A stretch of 64,000 bases of DNA, from positions 124,001 to 188,000 of the forward strand of contig RCNN01000015.1 in NCBI GenBank assembly GCA_003667245.1, given 5' to 3'. Of this stretch, positions 55,782-64,000 are shown piece by piece. Position 1 is the first letter of the stretch; each line of letters begins with the position of its first letter. The position numbers were made by a program, and so were the translations under genes. Source of the stretch: Heterostelium multicystogenum. Lineage: Eukaryota; Evosea; Eumycetozoa; Acytosteliales; Acytosteliaceae. The notes below the pieces were generated by a model. The model ran no database searches and was not told the origin of the DNA. It saw only the letters and a program-made list of their open reading frames with translations.

Positions 55782-57556
55782 CTATTTAAATTTATTTTTT
55801 AAGTGAGAATATGATTCAAAACTGAAATTATCTATATTAATAAATCCACCTTCAATTCCTGTCTTACCACCTAATATTAAGAAATTTCTTGTGTCCAATC
55901 TTCGAATTTGATAACTATAGGAGCTTGGAAATGTATGGATGTAAACCTCAAGTGTAGTTAGCGTAGGAGGTAGAGTATCGATTGGATTTTTCAATAAGAA
56001 TTCACTGTTTACAATGAGTTTTCGAACGTTGGCACCAACGATATCGGGTGGCACCGAGTCAGAGAAGCCACCAATACCAAGTGTTTCAACAGATTCTGGT
56101 ATTGAACCAGGTTGAATTATATGCATAATTCTGTCGCTTATCATCAATTCTCTGACTGTATTAGGAATGAGTCCAGGCTTCATTGATTTAGAAAATCCAA
56201 TGTTTAAACTACTAACATTTGGTGGCAAGCTATTCATTTCCACCTCTTTCTTTTCCGCCTTTGCATCAATGTTGTTCGAGCTACTCTCCTCAGTATTGTC
56301 TCCACTACCGCTACTACTAATATTGTGACTATTTAAATTATTTTCATCATTATTATGGCTAATATCTCTAAATAGAAACCAATCAAATTCACATGTTCCA
56401 AAGTCTATGATTTGCACCGAATTCGGTAGTTGCCCTCTAATTCTAAAGTCCTCACTAAAAAATCCAAATTGGTAGTCTACTATAGAGTTGCCGATTGTGC
56501 TGAGGTTTATGTTGGAATTGTGCCGATATATTTCCAAATTCCTGAGGTGTGGCATTGACGTTATGTTCTTGAGCCACGTGCTTGGTATTCCTCGTAATGT
56601 AACAAGTGATGATGGAAGCACACCTTCTTCAACCGTGGTATCTCTACAGTAGAATTCTAGAGTTTCCAATCCATTTGGAAGCAATCCACGGCTGAGTTTT
56701 TTGTTGTAGATTCTAAATCTTAGTATTTTCAAAGCCGCTGGAAACACACCTGGTCTCAGTTGCAAATGATAACCATTCTGGAAACTCTATTTGCTGCAAA
56801 CTCACGGGCAGCACTCCAACTTCTAGCTCCTCATTGAAGAGTCCACTAAAGATAATCACTTTTATGGTTGGCGGTATCATCTTACTCCGTAATTTGACAT
56901 TACATCTGATCTCCAGAGTATCGACAGAAGCAGACCTAGACAAGTGTTCAAAGAAAGTACCAAAATTAAATAGGTCCTGCTTGCAACTCGATGATAATAT
57001 AACAACCGATATCGAATCATTGATAGATATATCATTGATGTTATTTTCATCTGATACATTTTACTAATTAGTAATTATCATGGATGATGCTATACATTGG
57101 ATGTTAGTTACCAATATTAAATGTATAGTCGACAACATTAAAACAAGTAGTAGTAGTAGTAGTACTATTATTATTATGATTAAAATTGAGCTTTGCTATC
57201 TCTTTGGTATCTCCGATGAATAGTGTACAGTTGATTTTGAAGCCTCTTGATTGTTCGATTACCTTTTGGTAGGATTTAAAATGAAAGTTGCTCAGCTTGT
57301 TGAAATCAACTACTGATTGCGATAGCATATCACATTTCAACGCTAGGTATTTATCTCTTTGGTGATACCATCTCTGACAAGATAAACTAAAACACAGTCG
57401 GTCCATGTTGTCAGGCAACTCATGGATGATCTTTGAAATCAGCAGGTGAGGCAGATTAACCAACCTATGCTTGATATTGTCATCGTCATCTTCAACTTTA
57501 TCTTCAACGTAGTCAATTGCAGCAACGACATCACTTCCGCCATTGATGTCAGCCAT
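55782..57556 (-). CDS. F-box-like FNIP-repeat protein 1
   Basis: Exon 1 (57556-57112) has an F-box-like N-terminus, LVNLPHLLISKIIHELPDNM and DRLCFSLSCQRWYHQRDKYL, the usual start of dictyostelid FNIP proteins. After an intron (about 57111-57065) the protein carries repeats of the type G-x-[LI]-P-x-[SG]-[LV]-x-x-[LI]-x-[FI], for example GLLPNGLETLEF, GVLPSSLVTLRG and SIPESVETLGIGGF; at least eight are visible. FNIP repeats are LRR-like; with an F-box they probably select substrates for SCF ubiquitin ligases. Frame breaks sit at the exon 2 start (AAAA run, about 57062) and near 56765 (ATTTGC). An acidic Ser/Asn insert lies around 56245-56350. Confidence 0.88.
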
Positions 57557-57709
57557 CAATAAACAATAATAATATAACGTTGTAATGAATCAACAACTTT
57601 TAGCAAAGTTCCTCGGAATAGAGATTTATAAAAATTTAGATTTATATTTAGAAATCTCAGTTTTGGACAAAGCTATAAAGAAGTTATTGGTTTTGTCGGA
57701 ACTGTGATT

Positions 57710-59455
57710 ATGACAACAACAATGGCTGAAGATCATAAGCTTGTTAATCTACAATGCCTTTTGCTGGCACAAATAATAAATAAACTTAATGATAACATCG
57801 ATAGGATATGCTTTAGTCTGACTTGCAAGCGATGGTATTATCAAAGACATCAATACCTATGTTTCAACACCGACACTCTACTGATAAACATAGATAATAA
57901 ATATCCTCGCTTCTTTATGAACTCATATAAAGAACTACTGCTCCAATCGTTTGAGCGCAAGACCAATTGTAAACTAGCCTTTGCACTCGACAGCAGTTAT
58001 CAAGATTCCCTCAAAAAACAACACTATGACTATATTATACCCATCAAAAGTAGTATGAATGTAGTTTTTTAAGTTGCTTTAAACTAATCACCTTTTGATC
58101 ATTAGCCTTTCATTATCAAATTGAATCACTACCAAATCATCACAAAATCGATACAGTATCTATTGATTATGTCAGAAAGATAAAGTACGATGTATTGGTC
58201 GATAATCAAAGCATCACTGCTCTTAACGACTGTTGTAGTGTAACTAAATATAAGCTACCACCTGGTCTTAAATCTATTGAATTTGATAACAACTTCGAAG
58301 AAGAGCTAGTCGCAAATGGTCCACTGACTCAACTCGAACACTTGAAATCAGTCAAGTTCACACTCCACGATAATCAATCTCAACTGATAGCAGGCTCATT
58401 TCCCAACTCATTGACTCAATTGGAACTTGGTTTTAATTACAACTCCCCACTGGAGCGAGGTGTTCTACCCCAGTCATTAACTTTCTTAAATGTTGGTATC
58501 CGTTTCAATCAACCACTTGAATGTGGTGTTCTGCCTCGGAATTTGAAGTGCCTGATCTTGGGTCCAAATTATCAACAACCACCAATTGCTGGTGCATTGC
58601 CAGACAGCTTAGAGGTGGTAAAATTTAACAGTCCATTGTACTCGTGGTTTCCTGTGATTTGCTCACTACCAAGAATAAGGAAGTTCCAAGCAAACAAATT
58701 TATGTCTAATTCTTTTTACATGCCCGGATACGAGGTGCCAGTTATCACGGGATGCAATCTACCTTTCGACACTTACAAAACTCACTATTCATCTATATCA
58801 GTGGAACAAAGTCATCATTCCGCCATCTGTAAAATACTTGGATATACGATACTGCATTTATGAGTATAACGAAATATTTCCTTCAAACCTAAACTATGAA
58901 TTCCAACGACTGGCTATATCTAATATCAAACTCGATCGCAATTCACTTTCAAATGTTAAAATCCATCAACTAAATCTCGAGAATTATACTCTAGGTGTGG
59001 AACCGGGTGAAATACCAGAAGGAGTGATGTCTATTGTGCCTCCTAAAATCCAATACGATACAAACTATCTTCCTTCTACAATTCGTGAGATAATTCTTCC
59101 CATTGACGTCAAGACAAATTTTCAAGCTGGCGATTTTCCTGATGGTATCGAAACAATCCACTTTTCAAACTATTTTACAGAACGAAACCTAGTGGATGGC
59201 CTTATTCCTCAATCTGTCAAAAATATATCTATGTTCAAATCTTGTCAATGCATTCCGTCTGTTCCCGAAACAGTCTCAGAGATTATGGTCGAGTCGGATT
59301 CTAAGTGGTACAAAAAGAATTACCTATTGGAACATTGTAAAATTAGGAATCTAGGCAATGGTTTCTACCTATTATTTGGTCACTATAAAAAAAATTTGTT
59401 GTCAGCAATCATCCATCAATCAGAAAAATCTCTCATGCATTTGGAAGATTATTAA
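57710..59455 (+). CDS. F-box-like FNIP-repeat protein 2
   Basis: Divergent from FNIP protein 1, with about 150 bp between starts. Exon 1 begins MAEDHKLVNLQCLLLAQIIN and NIDRICFSLTCKRWYYQRHQ (F-box-like). The second exon starts after TTGATCATTAG near 58107 and carries FNIP repeats: GSFPNSLTQLELGFNYNSPL, GVLPQSLTFLNVGIRFNQPL, GVLPRNLKCLILGPNYQQPP and GALPDSLEVVKF. A one-base shift around 58815-58840 switches from ICKILGY to SVKYLDIRYCIYEYNE, after which repeat-like units continue (GEIPEGVMSIV, GLIPQSVKNISM) to the stop at 59455. Exon 1 phase does not fit exactly, so one more indel is likely near 58070. Confidence 0.87.
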
Positions 59456-59869
59456 ATGGCAATTCTAAATGAGCTATATAATTCCTTGAATCTATAATAA
59501 ATCATTTCCTACATTTCGCAACGTATTTTTGTCAGATTGAGAAGCTCCCTCTTCAAACTGTGCTCTTCTTTTCAAGATATTGATACAGTTCAAGTGTTGT
59601 CATTCTCAGTTGATATCAATATTGTCGTCTTTGAGAGACTGCCAAAAAAAAACAAATCTATCCATTAGATCTGATCCATTGACATATCCTATCAATCAAC
59701 CTGTTAACGAACCTACACTGATATACTGTGATTCTCTTGTCACAAAAGGATAGTAATTCTCTTCTACAAGATTCTCTTAAATAAATTACTGTTTTTGTGG
59801 CATGACACAAGTGAAATGATTTTATTTGCAAGTTCGTGGTTCTACACACTGCAATAACATCATCTAAAA
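59456..59869. other. Intergenic between FNIP genes
   Basis: AT-rich; a minus-strand frame at 59658-59849 has no family features and no splice support. Nothing else seen. Confidence 0.5.
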
Positions 59870-61624
59870 ATGACTACTATATCAGGTGATAATAGCAATG
59901 TATTCGTAAATATACCATTGGATATCTTATCAAAGATATTGAATCATCTTGATAATCAGCTAGACAGATTATGTCTAAGTTTTACTTGTAAAAGATGGTA
60001 CAACGAAAGAAATAGCTACTTTACATTCAGCAAAGTTAAATCAACTCAGCAAAACCAGCAAGATAATCAACAATCAAATGAAATAAACCCATGTTTAAAG
60101 TCGTTCCATTTGGCATCATACAAGCAAGCCTTTGCCAACGCAATAGATCTAACCGACAAGATACTTTATCAACTTGAAGTTTACAATGATGGTAGGTACC
60201 ATCTCTCTCTTCTCTCTCTTTTGTCTTGAAAGAAAATTCTGCTTTGGTATCAATAATAGCTACTAATTGACTTGTTGAATTCATATGATGACTGAAGTTA
60301 ATCAGAATTTAGATGATGTTGAGTTGACCGATATGGTTGGTGCGGTCTATTTTAAGAGGCTTTCAAATAAGATCATTGACCAAGCTTTCAAAGATAGGTT
60401 GTCAAAGTCAAATGTCGAGTCAATCGAATTCATTAGATGTAGTAAAGACTTGAGATTTGAAATTGATAGACTGCCAGAGAATATCAAGCTGCTCAGAACG
60501 TGTGGCCAGGAATTGAGGATCATGCCTGAGTCGTTGGAATCACTCATGGTCAGCGATACCAGTGATCAAGCAATCAACTTGGAGAGCTACAAGTCACTAA
60601 CATTCTTTGGTATTGAAGATCCAGCAATGAAATCAGCTCGACCTATCAAACTAGCTCCGAATCTTAAGGTACTGGAATGCCACTCATCCAACATTGAATT
60701 CGACATTGATGATAACCATGATGCATCATTGCCAAGCAGCCTGTACAAGCTCAAGATAAGACCGAATCTAATCAAATACTTTAGAAAAAGCAAACAATAT
60801 CAATAAGATTGCTTACTTTATCAATGCAGATGATGTCGATGCTGCACAAAGAGACAACCGACCTCTTTTCAGTGCCAACGATTTCCCTGAAAGTTTGGAA
60901 CGACTCAGTCTCTATGTAAATGACATAACCATAACCAAGGAAATGCTCCCAAGGCATCTCAAACAACTGAAACTATTTGGTGAGGTCACGATTGAATTGG
61001 GATGCTTTTTCACAGCTTGACAAAATCGAGAGAATCTACATGCTGGATATTCACAACAAGAAACAGCTCCCAAAACTGCCGCCAACACTCAAGAAATTTG
61101 TTATTCCCTCCAACTACGATAGTGGAACCATTGGCGAAGATGTAATACTCCCCGATGGACTCGAGTATCTCGACCTTGGCACAAGCTACGACCAACCACT
61201 GGCTCCGAACTCAATTCCAAATACCGTTAAATACATCCGATTCAGTCAGGTCTATAATCAAAAGCTGGTCGCTGGCTCACTACCAAACTCATTGGAAACC
61301 ATTAATTTCTTTATGTATAGCCGACGTATTAAAGAAGGAATTATACCTGAATCTGTAAGGTCAGTTTGCACCACCAAGTCATTCTACAAAAAGAACTCGA
61401 TTCAGTCGTTGCCTCCCAATATCACATCAATAGAGATTGTGTTGGACTTTGTACAATACGACATAAGAAGACTCACTCTGGAATACTACTTATTATTTGG
61501 AACCAATTCACAAGGTCTTCACGAATCTGGAATTATACATCATTCTAATTTAGATAAACTCATTCGTACTTCAGAAGAAGAGAATCTTTCTTCTAAAGCA
61601 TTCAGAATGATGATGGGTGGATAA
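59870..61624 (+). CDS. F-box-like FNIP-repeat protein 3
   Basis: Starts MTTISGDNSNVFVNIPLDIL with the F-box-like motif NQLDRLCLSFTCKRWYNERN. Exon 1 ends near 60191 (AATGATG before GTAGGTACC). The middle (about 60280-60970) is leucine-rich but poorly matched to FNIP, with PESLESLMVSD and LPSSLYKLKIR. The last part has better repeats: LPDGLEYLDLGTSYDQPLA, SIPNTVKYIRFSQVYNQKL and GSLPNSLETINFFMY. It ends MMMGG. Frame shifts near 60788 (AAAAA) and 61000 are needed. It lies in tandem with gene 2 in the same orientation, suggesting tandem duplication followed by divergence. Confidence 0.85.
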
Positions 61625-61915
61625 GAGAAGATAAATAAAGTTAATAAAGCAACTAGATATCAAAATCCAACATGAGTCATCAGCCATTTAACAGTGATTT
61701 GATCGTGTTGATGTATTGGAAGTAGCAATTATTTATTTTGGTGGTTTCTCAGAAATCAATAATTAAGTTATGAGGCATACACTGACCAGATTTTGTGTTT
61801 TTTGATGACTCACACTCAAGTCAGGTGTTTAAATTAATCATTTCGCTCTGATTTGCATTTAATATTACCATTTCCATCACTACTATACTATACCTATAAT
61901 ACTATTTATGAAGAT

Positions 61916-63245
61916 ATGTCGATTGTAGAGAAAGTTCAGCACTGGTTGAGATCCATCCCATTGTCAACTAGATTCTACTTTTTTCTATGCATGACCGTGT
62001 TTTTATTGGAATCCTCTGGGCAAATCTCGCTTTACTCTGTATGTGCAACACCAAATGAATCTACTAGAACTTCGCTTTAGTCGATGTATGTGAAAATCTT
62101 TGTTGAGTGATTGGTCGGTCGTGATCAATCGCAGCGTTGGCAGCTCATTAATTAATTATGATTGTTTTACTTTAAAGTCTACACATTGCTGACGTATGCC
62201 TTTGCACACTCTGGCGTACTTCATAATCTTATTCAACATGTCAAGTTTCATTCAGCTAAAAATCGTTGGAATCAAACAAGTTTGGAACTCTACTTCACTT
62301 TTATTTGATACTACTCTTCACTGTTTTGGGATCACTGATATCGTTTGTTTTGGCATACTTTATAATGTACCCGCCATTCAACTACTACCAATCGATATAC
62401 TCATGCTCGGTTGGGTTGTCAGGTGTGATATTCGCACTACTTGAGATACAATGCTACGGCAGCGACTATAGCACAACGTAAGTGAGAGACTCTTCAGATT
62501 TCTCGGAACTCATAAGCTACTACTAATCATCGATATCACAAACTAGTTTATTTGGATCATTTAAGATACCATTAAAGCTATATCCATGGGCAACTCTATT
62601 TATAGCTCAATTTATTTTACCAAATGTATCCTTCATAGGCCATCTCAGTGGGATAATCATCGGATTCTTGTGTATGTTAATATTCGAGCCCTATTCATAG
62701 AACTATTTACTCATTTTTGTTCCGCAGATTCCATTGGTCTTCTAGATCCTCTGATACCCTCAAACGCAACACTACTCAAGATTGAACTTTCAGATGCAAT
62801 GAGTCAGATTACATCGTTTAATGGATATATTACAAACCCTAGCTATGGAACTACATCATCACTTTACAACACAAGTAGCTCCAACCCAACATCAGTCTCT
62901 AGTTGGTACAGTAGATTTGTATCCAGCATTAGCAGTGGAGGACCAGCCACTGGAAGTAGAAGCAGTCAAAATTTCACAGGACAAGGTCGAATGCTTGGTC
63001 AATCACCACCTTCATCCAATGTTGTTAAAACACTCCCATATTCATCATTAATCGATATGTCAATTGAAAGACAAACTAATAACCAAACACCTGCCCATAC
63101 TGCAATGAATCCGCTACCATCTAATGTTTCTGTTTCTCCAACAATAGCGATTTTACCAACTAACAATAGCACAAGTAACAGTAGCAACAACAGTAGTAAC
63201 AATACTTCACCAAAAGCTAACCAAAACCTAGATATTGACAAATAA
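61916..63245 (+). CDS. Rhomboid-family intramembrane protein with Ser/Asn-rich tail
   Basis: Begins MSIVEKVQHWLRSIPLSTRF. The following pieces are in three frames because of single-base shifts (near 62075, 62228 and 62270) and introns: LLTYAFAHSGVLH, FNMSSFIQLK, FGTLLHFYLILLFTVLGSL, NYYQSIYSCSVGLSGVIFAL and, after an intron (about 62478-62545), NVSFIGHLSGIIIGFLC. GLSG holds the catalytic serine and GHLSG the histidine of rhomboid proteases, so it is probably active. The overall plan (six helices, then a long cytosolic tail) resembles RHBDD1/RHBDD2-type rhomboids of ER/Golgi membranes. The tail (62720-63245) is Ser/Asn/Pro-rich and ends NQNLDIDK. Confidence 0.78.
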
Positions 63246-63401
63246 ACTGTTTATATCGACTATACTCTTTGTAGTTTATCTTTTATCTAATATATTGTTT
63301 TCTCTATTTATTTAGGTTGGGTTGTGCTGTTTTATGTAATGGTACTTCTTCAACTGAAACATGTGTTCTAACCTATAAACATAACATTGCGATTGCAATT
63401 A

Positions 63402-63763
63402 TTAATAAGTAAATGAATTGTAAGATGTTTGTGAGTGATTGTCTGTCATAATTACTTTATGTATCATTCCTCTAATTTGTGGAGTATTCTTCTGTACAAT
63501 TGATCTATAACGCTTATCCAAGCCCAATGCTGCGAGTGTTCCTCTGACAGCTGGGTTGCCATTGGTTGGACTCTTGTGTAATGTAATCTTTACCAAACCA
63601 GCTGGTACAACTGGTAACTGTTGTACTAAAATAGTCTGGGAGTGCTTCGACAAACATACTCTGGATATTGCTTCAACAAACCATGTGGAATGTGTCTGAA
63701 TGTCTTCTTTCTCAACAACTTTTCGAATGATGCACCAATTGCTTTACCTGCTGCTCCCGACAT
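63402..63763 (-). CDS. mrpl30: Mitochondrial ribosomal protein uL30m
   Basis: From ATG 63763: MSGAAGKAIGASFEKLLRKK, TFRHIPHGLLKQYPEY, then a shift at the AAAA run 63628-63631, then VVPAGLVKITLHKSPTNGNP, AVRGTLAALGLDKRYRSIVQ and KNTPQIRGMIHKVIMTDNH. The core (ITL.KS..G.....R.TL.ALGL.KR...V....PQIRGMI.KV) is the uL30 signature, a large-subunit protein. Its short form without extra domains, together with basic N-terminus, points to the mitochondrial ribosome rather than the cytosolic uL30, which is about 240 aa. Total about 120 aa. It is tail to tail with the rhomboid gene. Confidence 0.85.
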
Positions 63764-64000
63764 GTCTTCCGTCTATCTATATCTTATAACTTACTAACGA
63801 AACTAACACTTCTGAAAAGTAATATCACTTTGTAAGCTGAATCAAAATCGCAATGATCGATCAATTTATTTATTTATGATTGTGTGGGAAAAACTATTTT
63901 TTTAAAAAACGAAAAACAAGTTTAGTCATTCATTTGAGTAGTGGAATTTGGGAAGACAACCACCATAGTAAATGTCCTGTTGAAAATATCACTAATTCAG
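63764..64000. other. Upstream flank of uL30m
   Basis: AT-rich, no coding signal seen before the window ends. Confidence 0.5.

Noticed and set aside
1..64000. CRISPR array, operon or prophage-type systems
   Set aside because: No direct-repeat/spacer pattern; gene structure, introns and families are eukaryotic throughout.

Overview
The window is nuclear DNA of a dictyostelid social amoeba. The evidence is very AT-rich intergenic DNA, short GT-AG introns rich in A/T, Asn/Gln/Ser homopolymer tracts in proteins, F-box-like plus FNIP-repeat proteins, an FHA-kinase-PBZ checkpoint kinase, Ty3/gypsy chromoviral retrotransposons lying next to tRNA genes, and Crinkler/RHS-type P-loop genes. Coding DNA is less AT-rich than I would expect for D. 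discoideum, so a group 2 type species (Heterostelium/Polysphondylium-like) is my guess; that is an inference only.

Layout. 1-4.7 kb, minus strand: 5' part of an APC/C subunit 1 gene, Sm D2, and a bZIP factor, with a tRNA-Val between. 6-11 kb: a YecM-family VOC protein, a small twin-cysteine protein resembling NDUFAF8, a divergent PCNA-like clamp, a CCCH zinc finger protein and RNase H2 subunit C. 11-20 kb: tRNA-Leu, an ankyrin-repeat protein, tRNA-Cys and a complete 5.76 kb LTR retrotransposon (two about 298-bp LTRs, 5-bp target duplication, gag and pol). 20-23 kb: two tandem decayed Arf-like GTPase genes and tRNA-Gly. 23-28.4 kb: an FHA-kinase-PBZ gene and a TBL1-like LisH/WD40 co-repressor. 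28.4-33 kb: gene-poor, with two tiny genes (a 47-aa peptide and a 63-aa secreted peptide). 33-37.5 kb: TRAPPC8. 38-42.3 kb: TTTTG microsatellite, tRNA-Gly and a defective second gypsy element. 43-47.5 kb: a Crinkler/RHS-type gene that looks broken by inversion, plus relics and an AAA-ATPase-like fragment. 49-56 kb: a possible cudA-like nuclear protein, COQ9, CCDC93 and a TALE homeobox gene. 56-61.6 kb: three FNIP-repeat genes. 61.9-63.8 kb: a rhomboid-family protein and mitochondrial ribosomal protein uL30m.

There are no operons; genes are independent and intron-bearing. Three genes touch genome maintenance (RNase H2C, PCNA-like clamp, FHA/PBZ kinase), but nothing shows that they are linked. 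The most interesting points are: (i) a conserved element, roughly CGCNNGCGGTATTT, exactly 19-22 nt downstream of all five intact tRNA genes on both strands; (ii) retrotransposons close to tRNA genes; (iii) the PCNA-like paralogue lacking the usual C-terminal tail; and (iv) the inverted Crinkler/RHS gene.

Caution: many otherwise convincing genes carry single-base frameshifts, mostly in homopolymer runs. This fits assembly error better than wholesale pseudogenisation. Exon coordinates given here were derived by eye from splice consensus and reading-frame continuity.
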